Below are positions 8,547-18,181 of a stretch of DNA of 64,000 nucleotides, one piece after another. The stretch's first letter is position 1; the number at the start of each line of letters is the position of its first letter. The notes below the pieces were generated by a model. The model was given only the letters and a program-made list of their open reading frames with translations. It was not told where the DNA came from and ran no database searches. Source of the stretch: Oceaniglobus ichthyenteri. Its GTDB lineage: Bacteria; Pseudomonadota; Alphaproteobacteria; Rhodobacterales; Rhodobacteraceae. Location of the stretch: positions 62,001-126,000 of the forward strand of contig NZ_QAGK01000003.1 in the NCBI RefSeq assembly GCF_003057885.1, in the 5' to 3' direction. The translations under genes and the position numbers were made by a program.

Positions 8547-10324
8547 CAGAGGGGCCAGATCAAAGGTATCGTCACACATGCACTTAACCCCAATAAAATG
8601 TTCAGCGGAATCCCGACCCGCATGAAATCGGTAAATTTATACCCACCCGGACCATAGACCAACATATTGGTCTGATACCCGATAGGCGTGGAAAACGCCG
8701 AACTGGCGGCAAACATCACCGCCACAACCAACCCCCGTGGGTCCAACCCAAGGGCAAAGCCCAGTTCGATCACGATCGGGGTTAAAATCACCCCCACCGC
8801 ATTGTTGCTGACCAATTCGGTCAGGGTTGAGGCCAACAGATAGACGCACAAAATCACCATTGTCGGCGGCAGCACGGTCAGCCATGGCTGCAACACCCCC
8901 ACCAACAGGGCCACCGCGCCCGATTCCTGCATCGCCGCGCCCACCGCCAGCATTGCAAAGATCAGTGCCAGCAATCGCCCCTCGACAAAGGAAAACGCCT
9001 CATCCGCGTCGATGCTGCGGGTCAGCAGGATCACGGTGACCGCCAGCATCGCAAGGGCAAATATCGGCGCCACGTTGAATGCCGCCAGGATCACGACAGC
9101 GGCCAGCGCGCCAATGGCAATCGGCGCTTTGGAGCGGCGATAGGCCTGCACCGTGGGGCGGTTGACGTTGACCAGGTTCATATCCTGGGCCATGCGTTCG
9201 ATATCTTCTCCGGCCCCTTCGATCAGCAGTGTATCGCCCACCCGCACCACCACATCATCCAGTTTGCGCCCGATATTCTGGTTCTGGCGATGCACCGCCA
9301 GCGGGTAAACACCATAACGGCGGCGCAACCGCATTGCCCCCAAACTGCGCCCCACCATCCGCGCGCCGGGGGTGATTAACACTTCAACGGTTTCGGTTTG
9401 GATCGAGCTGAGCTTTTCAACCGGGCGCAGGTTCGGATCGCTTTGCAGGCCCAGAAGCTCGGCCATTTCGGTGCGCAGCACGACACGGTCACCCGCCTGC
9501 AACACGACGGTGTCCATATTGCGGCGCAGCGAGGCATCGCCGCGCAACACGTCAATCACCCGCACACCTTCGCGCTGAAACAGGCCCACATCGCGCGGAT
9601 GATCACCAATCAAATCGGAATCGTGGGGCAGGGCGACTTCGGTGAAATATTTCAGCTTGCGTTTGTCACTGATCATGCCGCCCATGGATTGGCGTTCGGG
9701 CAATAAAAACCGCCCCACAAACGCCAGATACAGCCCCCCAAGACAGACCTGCACCATCCCCAGTGGGGCGATTTCAAAGATCGAAAACGCCGCCATGCCA
9801 TTTTGGCGCGCCACCCCATCGACCAACAGGTTGGTCGAGGTGCCGATCAGCGTCAGCGTGCCGCCCAGGATCGCGGCATAACTGAGCGGTATCAGAAGTT
9901 TCGAGGGCGAAATCCCCATCCGTTTGGCCAGTTGCACAAACACCGGAATCATCACCACCACGACGGGCGTGTTGTTCATGAATGCGCTGCCGATGGCGAC
10001 GATGATCAGCGATAGTACCACGGTCAGAACCGGCTGTGTTTCGGCGCGGGCATCGGCGCGTTCGGTCAGCCATTGCAACGCCCCGGTGCGCACCAACCCG
10101 CCCATGACCAGAAACATCGCCGCAATCGTCCACGGCGCCGAGTTTGAAAACACCGCAATCGCCGCGTCATAGGGCAACAGGCCCAGAACAAACATTGCCG
10201 ATGCGCCCGAAATCGCCACCACCTCGGTGGGATAGGTTTCGCGCGCAAACAGGATCAGCATGCCGATCAGGATGACGAAACATAAAATCGCCTGTGTTGT
10301 CGGATCGAAATTGAACAGATCCAT
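8546..10324 (-). CDS. SLC13/DASS-type permease with central RCK_C domains
   Basis: The 592-residue inner-membrane transporter has two blocks of membrane helices around a soluble centre (about residues 215-385) with two TrkA-C (RCK_C) modules. The paired family motifs are [20 protein letters not shown] near residue 112 and [19 protein letters not shown] near residue 505. Substrates in this family include sulfate, dicarboxylates and arsenite-like anions, and cannot be assigned here. ATG at 10324 follows an AAGGGG. It is coupled to a small lipoprotein gene. Confidence 0.88.
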   Translation of the reverse strand: MDLFNFDPTTQAILCFVILIGMLILFARETYPTEVVAISGASAMFVLGLLPYDAAIAVFSNSAPWTIAAMFLVMGGLVRTGALQWLTERADARAETQPVLTVVLSLIIVAIGSAFMNNTPVVVVMIPVFVQLAKRMGISPSKLLIPLSYAAILGGTLTLIGTSTNLLVDGVARQNGMAAFSIFEIAPLGMVQVCLGGLYLAFVGRFLLPERQSMGGMISDKRKLKYFTEVALPHDSDLIGDHPRDVGLFQREGVRVIDVLRGDASLRRNMDTVVLQAGDRVVLRTEMAELLGLQSDPNLRPVEKLSSIQTETVEVLITPGARMVGRSLGAMRLRRRYGVYPLAVHRQNQNIGRKLDDVVVRVGDTLLIEGAGEDIERMAQDMNLVNVNRPTVQAYRRSKAPIAIGALAAVVILAAFNVAPIFALAMLAVTVILLTRSIDADEAFSFVEGRLLALIFAMLAVGAAMQESGAVALLVGVLQPWLTVLPPTMVILCVYLLASTLTELVSNNAVGVILTPIVIELGFALGLDPRGLVVAVMFAASSAFSTPIGYQTNMLVYGPGGYKFTDFMRVGIPLNILLGLSACVTIPLIWPL

Positions 10325-10458
10325 CCCTGGCCCCTTTGGCAAATCGGTTTGTAAACCTTAGCTTGCTCGTGGCCCACCACAAGGCCGCCTTTGGCGGTGG
10401 GAAGGGAAAACCAACCGTGCAGGGCAAACAGCAGGCCAAACACCGCCGATGCCTGTTT

Positions 10459-11271
10459 TCAGGGCGCGCTGCCTTGCAAAACGCCGCCCTCACGCACCAT
10501 CGTAACGCGCAAGGCGCGGCCTGTGGCATCGTCGGTTTCCACAAACAACCCCGACAGGGTGGCGGGGCCGGCGGCGGGGGTGAACCGCCCCTTGCTCATC
10601 CCGGTGATGAACCGGTTTAACGGCTCGGCCTTGTCCATGCCGATCACTGAATTGTAATCGCCGCACATCCCGGCATCGCTTTGATAGGCGGTGCCACGGG
10701 GCAGGATCATCGCATCGGCTGTGGGCACATGGGTGTGGGTGCCCACCACAATGCTGGCCCGCCCATCGCACCAATGGCCCATGGCCATTTTTTCACTGGT
10801 CGCCTCACAATGCATATCGACCAGCGCGGCGTTCACCTGCACCCCCAGGGGCGCGGCCTTCAGCACCGGCTCAATCGCGGAAAACGGATCGTCAAACGGG
10901 CGTTTCATGAATACCTGGCCCAACACCTGGGCCACCAACACCTTGCGCCCGCCCGGCGCGGAAAACACCCGTGCGCCGCGCCCCGGTGCCGCCTTTGAGT
11001 AATTCAGCGGCCGGATAATGCGCGGTTCGTCCTCGACAAAGCGCAGCATGTCTTTTTGATCGAAGGCATGATCGCCCAGGGTGATCACATCTGCCCCGGC
11101 CTCCAACAGCGCCTTGGCGTGATCTGCCGACAGGCCCGCGCCATTGGTGGCGTTTTCGCCGTTGACCACGACGAAATCCAACCGCCAATCATCGCGCAGC
11201 CCGGCCAGACGCCCGGTTATCGCGGCACGCCCGGCGCGCCCCATTACATCGCCTAAAAATAAGATTCTCAT
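10459..11271 (-). CDS. TIGR00282/YmdB-family metallophosphoesterase
   Basis: The 270-residue protein carries the calcineurin-like metal motifs of the YmdB family. These are GDVMGRAGR near residue 7, VNGENATNGAGL near 36-47, LGDHAFDQ near 64, MHCEATSEKMA near 148 and GTHTHVPTAD near 175. YmdB of Bacillus is a 2',3'-cyclic nucleotide phosphodiesterase that affects development; the role in alphaproteobacteria is not established. ATG at 11271 (MRILFLGD) matches the family N-terminus. It is the first gene of the minus-strand series running down to 6175. Confidence 0.9.
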   Translation of the reverse strand: MRILFLGDVMGRAGRAAITGRLAGLRDDWRLDFVVVNGENATNGAGLSADHAKALLEAGADVITLGDHAFDQKDMLRFVEDEPRIIRPLNYSKAAPGRGARVFSAPGGRKVLVAQVLGQVFMKRPFDDPFSAIEPVLKAAPLGVQVNAALVDMHCEATSEKMAMGHWCDGRASIVVGTHTHVPTADAMILPRGTAYQSDAGMCGDYNSVIGMDKAEPLNRFITGMSKGRFTPAAGPATLSGLFVETDDATGRALRVTMVREGGVLQGSAP

Positions 11272-11382
11272 GGGGTGGTGGGTAAGGCGGAACCGGCCTA
11301 AGGGCAAGCCGGGGTTGGCAATTGTGCCCCCGCGTCATATCAGAGTGTAATTGTCAGTTATTACAGCCCGAAAGGCCGCGCC

Positions 11383-11697
11383 ATGTATCTTGCCATGAAC
11401 CGTTTTACCGTGCCCACCGAAAATGCCGAAGCGTTCGAGGCGCTGTGGCTGGGCCGCGACAGCCATCTGAAGGAAATGGACGGGTTTGTTGAATTTCACA
11501 TGCTGAAAGGCCCCGAAACCGACGGCACGATCCTTTATGCCTCGCACACCGTCTGGGCCGATGAAGAAGCGTTTCGCGCCTGGACCCGCAGTGACGCCTT
11601 TCGCGCCTCGCACAAATCCGCGGGCAGCAGTGCGCAGAAACTGCACCAAGGCACGCCAACCTTTGAGGGGTTTTCAACGCTTCAGCATATCCGATAA
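11383..11697 (+). CDS. Antibiotic-biosynthesis-monooxygenase (ABM) domain protein
   Basis: The 104-residue protein is a single ferredoxin-like ABM domain, with FEALWLGRDSHLKEMDGFVE near residues 18-37 and the aromatic-rich strand TILYASHTVWADEEAFRAW. Dimers of this fold include IsdG-type heme-degrading enzymes and small quinol monooxygenases. The spacing resembles the heme-oxygenase-like branch (HmuQ-like), but no heme-uptake genes are near. The substrate is unproven. It is monocistronic and convergent with the cyclo-ligase gene. Confidence 0.82.
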   Translation: MYLAMNRFTVPTENAEAFEALWLGRDSHLKEMDGFVEFHMLKGPETDGTILYASHTVWADEEAFRAWTRSDAFRASHKSAGSSAQKLHQGTPTFEGFSTLQHIR

Positions 11698-11765
11698 GGC
11701 GTGCCGCCTTTGGCGTGGCTGCCTGGGGCTGCGTGCGGAATTTGGATATTTATAGCAAGAAAAAG

Positions 11766-12320
11766 CTAGGGCGTCAGCACGGCCCGGTCTGTCACGATCA
11801 TGTCCAGTGGTTGATCGGTCGGCTCCAGCGGCAGGGTGTCGGCCTCTTGCGCGGAAAAGGCAAAACCGATGGCCAGGGTTGGCGCGGTGGCGCGTAGCTG
11901 TTCGAGGGTGCGGTCGTAATAGCCGCCGCCATAGCCCAGCCGCCCGCCGTTGCGGGTAAAGGCCAGTAAGGGCACGATCAGGATTTCCGGCACCATCCAA
12001 TCCGGTTTGGCAGGAACCATCGCCCCGAACGGACCCCGGACCAGATCACAATCGGGTGTCCACAGCGCAAAGCGCAATGGCTGTCCCCGGCCCATGATCA
12101 CCGGCACACCGACGGGGCCATGGGCCGCCGCCTCGGCCATCGCCGGGGTCGGATCGATTTCCGTGCGAATGGGTAGGAAACCCGACACAGGTACGCCGCG
12201 ATGCCCGGCCAGAACCGAGCTGAGCAGCCCGCCCGCCCCCGGCATGGCAGTGTCGAATGCCGTCTTGCGACGGGCAAAGGCAGCGGTGCGCGCAGTGGCT
12301 TTTTCATCGGCGATGGTCAT
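11766..12320 (-). CDS. 5-formyltetrahydrofolate cyclo-ligase
   Basis: The 184-residue enzyme uses ATP to convert 5-formyl-THF to 5,10-methenyl-THF in the cytoplasm. The family signature LGYGGGYYDRTL is at about residues 128-139 and the substrate-loop region FLPIRTEIDP near 48-57. Its ATG at 12320 overlaps the mgtE stop (ATGA), so it is read from the mgtE transcript. In gammaproteobacteria and some Rhodobacter this gene lies beside the 6S RNA gene, but here there is no room for one. Confidence 0.93.
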   Translation of the reverse strand: MTIADEKATARTAAFARRKTAFDTAMPGAGGLLSSVLAGHRGVPVSGFLPIRTEIDPTPAMAEAAAHGPVGVPVIMGRGQPLRFALWTPDCDLVRGPFGAMVPAKPDWMVPEILIVPLLAFTRNGGRLGYGGGYYDRTLEQLRATAPTLAIGFAFSAQEADTLPLEPTDQPLDMIVTDRAVLTP

Positions 12321-13702
12321 ATCAGCACCATCGCCGCCAGCCCGAGAAACGCAAAGAATCCGACAACATCGGTCACTGTGGTGACAAACGCGCCCGAGGC
12401 CAGCGCCGGGTCAATGCCGGCCTTTTCCAACGTCATCGGAATGACCACACCGGCCAGGCCCGCCACCACCAGGTTGATCACCATTGCCGCCCCCAGAACG
12501 ACCCCCAACAGTGGCGTGCCGAACCAGACAATGCCGACGATGCCCATGATCACCGCGAAAATACAGCCGTTCACAAACCCCGCGCCGATTTCGCGGCGCA
12601 GCACGCGCAGCGCGTTTGACGATGTCAGATCGCGTGTGGCCAGGGCGCGTACCGCCACGGTCATCGATTGGGTTGCCGCATTGCCGCCCATGGAGGCAAC
12701 GATGGGCATCAGCACCGCCAGAGCGACGATGGCAGCCAGTGTCGCCTCGAACTGGGCAATGACCAGTGAGGCGAGAATCGCCGTCACCAGATTGACCGCA
12801 AGCCAGGGAAAGCGGCGGCGCACGATCAACATCGTGCTGTCGGCCAGGCTTTCATCGCCCACACCGCCGAGGCGTTTCAAGTCTTCGTCGTGTTCTTCGT
12901 CGAGCACCATCATCGCATCGTCGATGGTGATCACCCCCACCAAGCGGCCATCGGTATCGACCACGGGGGCGGAAATCAGGTGGTATTGGTTGAACGCATA
13001 GGCCACGTCGGCCTCTTCCTCGTCCACTTCGAAAATGCGAAAGCTGGGTTCGGTGATATCGGCCAGTTTCATCGTGCGCGGCGATGACATGAGTTTTCCC
13101 AAGGTCACATATCCGGCGGGGCGCAACCGTGGATCGACCAGAATCACATGATAGAACTGATCTGGCAAGTCTTCGCTTTTGCGCATGAAATCAATCGCAT
13201 CGCCCACGTCCCAATGTTGCGGCGCCATGACGACCTCGCGCTGCATGAGGCGCCCGGCAGAATATTCGGGAAACGACAGGGCGCGTTCCACCGCCAGACG
13301 ATCGGCGGCCTCAAGCACCTCAAGGATGGCATCCTGTTGCGGCTTTTCCAGATCTTCGAGCAGATCGACCACATCATCTGATTCAAGCTCGCGCACCGCG
13401 TCCGACAACACCTGGGGCGACAGCGCGGCGATCACCTCTTCGCGGATGCTTTCATCAAGTTCGGACAGGATTTCGCCGTCGAACTCTTTGCCGTACAGCG
13501 TGATCAGACGGTGTCGGTCGGAACTGTCGATCTGTTCCAGAAGGTCGGCGATGTCGGCCGCGTGCAGCGGCTCCATCAATTCGGTCAGGCGAGGGGCGTC
13601 ACCCTGTTCGACCGCCGCAAGAATGCCCGCGACCGCACGCCTGTCCAAGGCATAGGCGTCGTCTTCGTCATTGGCGGGGGGGATCGGATCTTGCATGGTC
13701 AA
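12317..13702 (-). CDS. mgtE: Magnesium transporter MgtE
   Basis: The 461-residue protein has the MgtE layout. There is an acidic N-domain (about residues 35-135), two CBS domains (about 140-265) that sense cytoplasmic magnesium, a plug helix, and five membrane helices from about 320 to the C-terminus. The pore motif region PIVASMGGNAATQSMTVAVR is at about residues 345-364. The start is uncertain. AGGAGG lies 9 bases before a TTG at 13702 and 15 bases before an ATG at 13696, and the difference is two residues. It is followed by the overlapping cyclo-ligase gene. Confidence 0.95.
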   Translation of the reverse strand: MTMQDPIPPANDEDDAYALDRRAVAGILAAVEQGDAPRLTELMEPLHAADIADLLEQIDSSDRHRLITLYGKEFDGEILSELDESIREEVIAALSPQVLSDAVRELESDDVVDLLEDLEKPQQDAILEVLEAADRLAVERALSFPEYSAGRLMQREVVMAPQHWDVGDAIDFMRKSEDLPDQFYHVILVDPRLRPAGYVTLGKLMSSPRTMKLADITEPSFRIFEVDEEEADVAYAFNQYHLISAPVVDTDGRLVGVITIDDAMMVLDEEHDEDLKRLGGVGDESLADSTMLIVRRRFPWLAVNLVTAILASLVIAQFEATLAAIVALAVLMPIVASMGGNAATQSMTVAVRALATRDLTSSNALRVLRREIGAGFVNGCIFAVIMGIVGIVWFGTPLLGVVLGAAMVINLVVAGLAGVVIPMTLEKAGIDPALASGAFVTTVTDVVGFFAFLGLAAMVLI

Positions 13703-13808
13703 AAAATGTGCCCTCCTGTGCGCTATCAGGTTTCATACGTCAGGTGAGATGGCACGACTAGGGGATAAGGCAATTTACCTGCAGCAGTGGCAGGGGTATT
13801 GAGGCAGA

Positions 13809-15122
13809 ATGACAGATCAACACTCCGGGGCAACTGCCCGCCTTATTCTTGGGCAACTGATTGATATTCAGGATGACCCCTTTGTCGTACCACTGACGCA
13901 GGCGGTGCAATACCATCGCCATGGCGCGATTTTGGTACAGGATGGGCGGATTGTCGCCACCGGCCCAGCCGACACTGTGTGCGCCGCCCACCCCGGTGTA
14001 GCGGTGCAGGATATGGGCGAAGCGGTGCTGTTGCCCGGTTTTGTCGATGCCCATGTGCATTATCCCCAGACGGCGATCATTGCCAGTTGGGGCAAGCGTC
14101 TGATTGATTGGCTGAACACCTATACGTTTCCCGAAGAACAGCGGTTTGGCAATGCTGATTATGCCGCACAAATCGCGGCGCGGTATTTCGATCTGACCCT
14201 GGCGGCGGGGACCACCACGGTGTGCAGTTATGGCACGATCCATCCCGCATCGGTTGAGGCATTTTTTGCCGAAGGACGGGCGCGCGGCGTGCGAGCGGTG
14301 GCGGGCAAAACCTGTATGGATCGCAATGCGCCCGACGGGCTGCGCGATACGGCGCAATCGGCCTATGATGACAGCAAGGCATTGATCGACCGCTGGCATG
14401 GGGTGGACCGGTTGCAATACGCGATCACACCGCGGTTCACGCCAACGTCAACGCCCGAACAATTGGCCGCGCTGGGCGCGTTGTGGGGTGAATACCCTGA
14501 TTGCCTGATGCAGACTCATCTGTCGGAACAGGTGGATGAAATTGCCTGGGTTGGTGATTTGCACCCCGAAGCGCGCGATTATCTGGATACATATGAGGCG
14601 CATGGATTGCTGGGCGCGCGGGGCGTTTATGGCCATGCCATCCATCTGAAGCCGCGCGAGGTGGATCGTTTGGCCGAAACGGGGGCGGCGGTGGTGCATT
14701 GCCCGACCTCCAATGCCTTTATCGGTTCGGGCCTGTTTCAGATGGCGGCGCTTAAGGCGCGCGGCGTTTCGGTGGGGCTGGCGACGGACACCGGTGGGGG
14801 ATCATCGTTTTCGATGTTGCGCACCATGGCGGCGGCTTATGAAATCGGGCAGTTGGCGGGCACTGCGTTGCATCCGGCGCAATTGCTGTGGCTGGCCACC
14901 GCCGGTTCGGCAAGCGCTTTGCACATGGCCGATTGTGTGGGCACCCTGGCCGTGGGTAGTGAGGCGGATATTATCGCGCTTGATCTTGGCTCGACCCCCG
15001 CGATTGCGCAGCGGGCCGAACGGGCCGAGGATATTTGGGAGGCGGTGTTCCCCACCCTGATGATGGGCGATGACCGCGCGATTGCCGCCGTTTGGGTGGC
15101 CGGTCAGCCAATCGCAGTCTGA
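13809..15122 (+). CDS. guaD: Guanine deaminase
   Basis: The 437-residue amidohydrolase converts guanine to xanthine in purine salvage. The metal-binding HxH is in LLPGFVDAHVHYPQT near residues 74-88. Further ligands are in MQTHLSEQVDEI near 236 and LATDTGGGSSFSMLRTM near 321. The GHAIHL block lies near 277. Length and motifs match GuaD closely. It starts 6 bases after the putative hairpin-free gap with mgtE. The neighbouring downstream gene is ybgC of the Tol cluster. Confidence 0.92.
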   Translation: MTDQHSGATARLILGQLIDIQDDPFVVPLTQAVQYHRHGAILVQDGRIVATGPADTVCAAHPGVAVQDMGEAVLLPGFVDAHVHYPQTAIIASWGKRLIDWLNTYTFPEEQRFGNADYAAQIAARYFDLTLAAGTTTVCSYGTIHPASVEAFFAEGRARGVRAVAGKTCMDRNAPDGLRDTAQSAYDDSKALIDRWHGVDRLQYAITPRFTPTSTPEQLAALGALWGEYPDCLMQTHLSEQVDEIAWVGDLHPEARDYLDTYEAHGLLGARGVYGHAIHLKPREVDRLAETGAAVVHCPTSNAFIGSGLFQMAALKARGVSVGLATDTGGGSSFSMLRTMAAAYEIGQLAGTALHPAQLLWLATAGSASALHMADCVGTLAVGSEADIIALDLGSTPAIAQRAERAEDIWEAVFPTLMMGDDRAIAAVWVAGQPIAV

Positions 15123-15225
15123 CCAAAAGGAGCGCCTGCGGCGCACACGATGTTTTGTTTGGCGTTTGGTGCGCCTGTTGGATGATATAAAACCCAAGAC
15201 GGGATATGCGGCAAGGGCAGGGATG

Positions 15226-15618
15226 ATGCACCAGTTTTCAGTGCGTGTATATTATGAAGACACGGATATGGCGGGCATTGTCTATTACGCCAATTACCTG
15301 AAATATATCGAACGGGCGCGTTCGGATTGGGTGCGCGAACTGGGTATTGATCAGGGCGCGTTGCGCGACGCAGGCCAGGTGTTTGCAGTGGCGCGGATTG
15401 AGGCGGATTATGTGATACCCGCCCGGTTTGACGATGCGTTGCAGGTGCAGACCCGGATCGTCAGGTGCACGGGTGCGCGGCTGGTTCTGGCCCAGGATGT
15501 TTGCCGCGATGGGCAGGTAGTGTTTGCAGCACAGGTTACTTTAGTCGCGCTGGACCGGGCCGGGCGGGCCACCCGCCTGCCGGCAGAGTTTCGCCGAGCG
15601 GCGGGGCAGACGACCTAA
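15226..15618 (+). CDS. ybgC: Tol-Pal system-associated acyl-CoA thioesterase
   Basis: The 130-residue hot-dog-fold thioesterase has the YbgC signature VYYEDTDMAGIVYYANYLKY near residues 8-27, containing the catalytic Asp. YbgC hydrolyses acyl-CoA or acyl-ACP and is linked to phospholipid synthesis; it is nearly always the first gene of the tol cluster, as here. Adjacent ATGs at 15223 and 15226 are both possible behind AGGGCAGGG. The longer reading frame reaching back to 15070 overlaps guaD and is not supported. Confidence 0.92.
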   Translation: MHQFSVRVYYEDTDMAGIVYYANYLKYIERARSDWVRELGIDQGALRDAGQVFAVARIEADYVIPARFDDALQVQTRIVRCTGARLVLAQDVCRDGQVVFAAQVTLVALDRAGRATRLPAEFRRAAGQTT

Positions 15619-15723
15619 AATATCGGCAGGGGGCCATTGATATTGGATTTACCCCTTACAATGCTTTAAGATGCTTCTTTAATGAAGGCCGACGACAGAG
15701 CGGTCGAAGAGTGAGCAGGAATA

Positions 15724-16419
15724 ATGGAAACCGAAACCCTTGCGCTGGCGCAGAGCGCCGATTTTTCGTTGTGGGGGTTGTACGCCCGCGCCACGATCAC
15801 CGTAAAACTTGTGATGTGGTTGTTGATTCTGTCGTCCTTTTGGGGCTGGGCGGTGATCATTCAGAAACACATCGTGTTCCGCCGCGCGCGCAATGAACAG
15901 GCCCGATTCGAGGCGGCGTTCTGGTCGGGCGAACCGTTGGACGAATTATATGACAAGATCGGTGCCGATCCGGGCGGGAGGGCCGAGGCCGTATTTGTCG
16001 CGGGCATGACCGAATGGCGCCGCTCGCACCGGGGCGATGGCGGGTTGATTCCCGGCGCGCAGGCGCGAATCGACCGCAGCATGGATGTGGCCATCACCAA
16101 AGAGGCGGATGAATTGGAAAAAGGGTTGCCGCTGCTCGCGACCATCGGATCGACCGCGCCGTTTGTTGGGCTGTTCGGCACCGTCTGGGGCATCATGAAC
16201 GCGTTTATCGAGATCGCAGAGCAGCAAAATACCAACCTGGCCGTCGTCGCCCCCGGCATTGCCGAGGCGTTGTTGGCCACGGGTCTGGGCCTTTTGGCGG
16301 CGATCCCGGCGGTGGTCTTTTACAACAAGCTGAGTGCCGATTCCGACCGGATCGTGCGCGGCTATGAAAGCTTTGCCGATGAATTTGCCACCATCCTTTC
16401 GCGCCAGTTGGACGCCTGA
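15724..16419 (+). CDS. tolQ: Tol-Pal system protein TolQ
   Basis: The 231-residue inner-membrane protein is of the MotA/TolQ/ExbB family. It has three membrane helices, the first near residues 28-50 and the others near 135-200. The conserved GLFGTVWGIMNAFIEIA lies near residues 150-166. TolQ forms the proton-driven stator with TolR. It lies 105 bp after ybgC and 3 bp before tolR. Confidence 0.96.
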   Translation: METETLALAQSADFSLWGLYARATITVKLVMWLLILSSFWGWAVIIQKHIVFRRARNEQARFEAAFWSGEPLDELYDKIGADPGGRAEAVFVAGMTEWRRSHRGDGGLIPGAQARIDRSMDVAITKEADELEKGLPLLATIGSTAPFVGLFGTVWGIMNAFIEIAEQQNTNLAVVAPGIAEALLATGLGLLAAIPAVVFYNKLSADSDRIVRGYESFADEFATILSRQLDA

Positions 16420-16422
16420 ACC

Positions 16423-16899
16423 ATGGGGGCCGGAGCGATTGAAAACAGTGGTGGGGGCGGTGGGCGTCGCCGCAACCGTCGGGCCAAACGCAAACCGATG
16501 AGCGATATCAACGTCACACCGTTTGTGGATGTGATGTTGGTGTTGCTGATCGTGTTCATGGTGGCCGCGCCGCTGTTGACCGTGGGCGTGCCGATCGAAT
16601 TGCCCAAAACCAGCGCCGAGGCGCTTCCGACCGAGCGTGAGGAACCCTTGACCGTGACGCTGACCGTTGATGGGCGGGTCTTGTTGATGAGCAATGAAAC
16701 CGAAAGTGATGATCTGATCGGTCAATTGCGCGCCATTGCCGCCGAGCGCACCAGCCAAAAGGTGTTTTTGCGCGCCGATGGGGCCATTCCCTATGAGCGG
16801 GTGGTCCAGGTGATGGGCGCGCTGAATGCTGGCGGGTTCAACGAAATCGGTTTGGTCACCGAGACCGGCGGTCCGACGTTGGACGGCCAGGGGAATTAA
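16423..16899 (+). CDS. tolR: Tol-Pal system protein TolR
   Basis: The 158-residue ExbD/TolR protein has one membrane helix near residues 33-56. The essential proton-carrying Asp lies in [21 protein letters not shown] periplasmic domain follows, ending in [20 protein letters not shown]. Its N-terminus is a Gly/Arg-rich cytoplasmic stretch ([15 protein letters not shown]). It works with TolQ to energise TolA. Confidence 0.96.
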   Translation: MGAGAIENSGGGGGRRRNRRAKRKPMSDINVTPFVDVMLVLLIVFMVAAPLLTVGVPIELPKTSAEALPTEREEPLTVTLTVDGRVLLMSNETESDDLIGQLRAIAAERTSQKVFLRADGAIPYERVVQVMGALNAGGFNEIGLVTETGGPTLDGQGN

Positions 16900-16909
16900 G
16901 GGGCAGGGT

Positions 16910-18181
16910 GTGAGAACCGGTTTCACCCTTTCTGGCGTTGGCCATGTGGCACTGATTGGTGTCGCCCTCCTTGGTGGGTTGTTTGCGCTGAATCCGCCGC
17001 CGCCGCCCGAAGTGGCGAATGTGACGCTGTTGAGCGAAGAGGAATTTGCCGCCCTGACGCGGCCTGATGCGGGCGAAACCCCGGCACCGGCAACCGAACC
17101 CGAAGTGGAGCCAGTGCCCGAGCCAACACCGCCGGTTGAAACGCCGGCCGAGCCTGAACCGGCCCCGGCGCCCGAGCCTGAGCCCGAGCCTGAGCCGATA
17201 CCAGAACCCGAGCCTGAACCGACGCCCGCGCCAGAGCCGGAACCGACGCCAGAGCCGGAATCCGAACCCGAGCCGACGCCGGAACCCGAACCGGTGGTTG
17301 AGGCCCCCGAACCGGCCCCCGTGGCCCCCGAACCCGTGCCCGAGCCGCAAGTGGCCGCGCCCGAACCCGAACAGGTCGCACCGCCCGTGGTGACCCCGCG
17401 CCCCACCGCGCCAACAGCCACCCCGCGCCCGGCCCGCCGGATCGCAAACGAGGCAACACCGCCCCCGCCGCCCGATGCGGAAACCGCGCCTGACCCGGTG
17501 GAAACCGCCGCGCCATCCCCCGACCCAACGCCCGAGCCTGATCCGGCCCCGCCCGAACCCACCCCGGTGGAACCCGCCGCCGCACCCGAAGAAACCACGA
17601 CCGAAATCGTGACCGAGGCCGAAACCCCGACGGATGAGGCCGCCACCCCACCCGCGGCCGGCGCCCCCACCACATCGGCGCGCCCGGCCCGCCGACCAGA
17701 ACGCCCGCGTACGGCCGAAGTGTCGCGCACACCCGACGCGCCGCGCACCCCGGGGCGCACCGCCGAAGCCAGCAGCGACAGCGTTGAGGCCGCGCTGCGC
17801 GAGGCGTTGGAAGGCGCGCAGCAAGATACCACACCGGTTCAGGCCGCGCCGTCGGGCCCGCCCCTGACCTCTGGTGAAAAAGAGGCGCTTCGGGTTTCAG
17901 TGCAACAGTGTTGGAACGTCGGCTCGCTCAGCTCGGAAGCGTTGCGCACCACAGTGGTTGTGGCGATGACGATGAACCGCGACGGCACGCCGATCAACAG
18001 CACGATTCGGATGCTGGAATCGTCAGGCGGCGATGATACCGCCGCCCGTCAGGCCTATGAGGCCGCACGGCGCGCCGTCATACGCTGCGGCGCGTCGGGC
18101 TTTCCGCTGCCGCAGGAAAAGTTCGGCCAGTGGCAGAATATCGAAATGACGTTCGATCCCAGCGGGATGAGGATGCGGTGA
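16910..18181 (+). CDS. tolA: Tol-Pal system protein TolA, Pro/Glu-rich linker form
   Basis: The 423-residue protein starts at the GTG at 16910, preceded by AAGGGGCAGGG; longer upstream readings overlap tolR. Parts in order: one membrane helix near residues 5-28; a very long periplasmic linker of Pro, Glu and Ala (about 55-310) with runs of PEPEPEP; and a globular C-terminal TolA/TonB-like domain (about 325-423) beginning after CWNVGSL. The alanine/lysine helical domain II of E. coli TolA is replaced by this extended polyproline-type linker. The last 50 codons are echoed in the small downstream gene. Confidence 0.92.
   Translation: MRTGFTLSGVGHVALIGVALLGGLFALNPPPPPEVANVTLLSEEEFAALTRPDAGETPAPATEPEVEPVPEPTPPVETPAEPEPAPAPEPEPEPEPIPEPEPEPTPAPEPEPTPEPESEPEPTPEPEPVVEAPEPAPVAPEPVPEPQVAAPEPEQVAPPVVTPRPTAPTATPRPARRIANEATPPPPPDAETAPDPVETAAPSPDPTPEPDPAPPEPTPVEPAAAPEETTTEIVTEAETPTDEAATPPAAGAPTTSARPARRPERPRTAEVSRTPDAPRTPGRTAEASSDSVEAALREALEGAQQDTTPVQAAPSGPPLTSGEKEALRVSVQQCWNVGSLSSEALRTTVVVAMTMNRDGTPINSTIRMLESSGGDDTAARQAYEAARRAVIRCGASGFPLPQEKFGQWQNIEMTFDPSGMRMR
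17070..17390 (+). repeat. Low-complexity Pro-Glu codon repeats in tolA
   Basis: This stretch of tolA is a GC-rich low-complexity array of Pro and Glu codons (CCCGAGCC-type units) encoding PEPEP runs. It spans about 100 codons. Its mirror frames create long spurious Gly-rich and Arg-rich open frames on the minus strand. Such arrays can vary in length by slippage. Confidence 0.85.

Noticed and set aside
11698-12330. 6S RNA gene beside 5-formyl-THF cyclo-ligase
   Set aside because: The cyclo-ligase start overlaps mgtE and the downstream gap is under 70 bp, so no 6S-sized gene fits.
15132-15144. Hairpin GCGCC-TGC-GGCGC after guanine deaminase
   Set aside because: The stem is only 5 bp with no T tract, and it lies close to the ybgC start; not a convincing terminator.
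15946-17832. A 628-codon Gly/Ser-rich open frame on the minus strand opposite tolR/tolA
   Set aside because: It mirrors the Pro-Glu codon array of tolA; GC-rich repeats suppress stops in the opposite frames. It lacks any domain and lies wholly over well-recognised tol genes.
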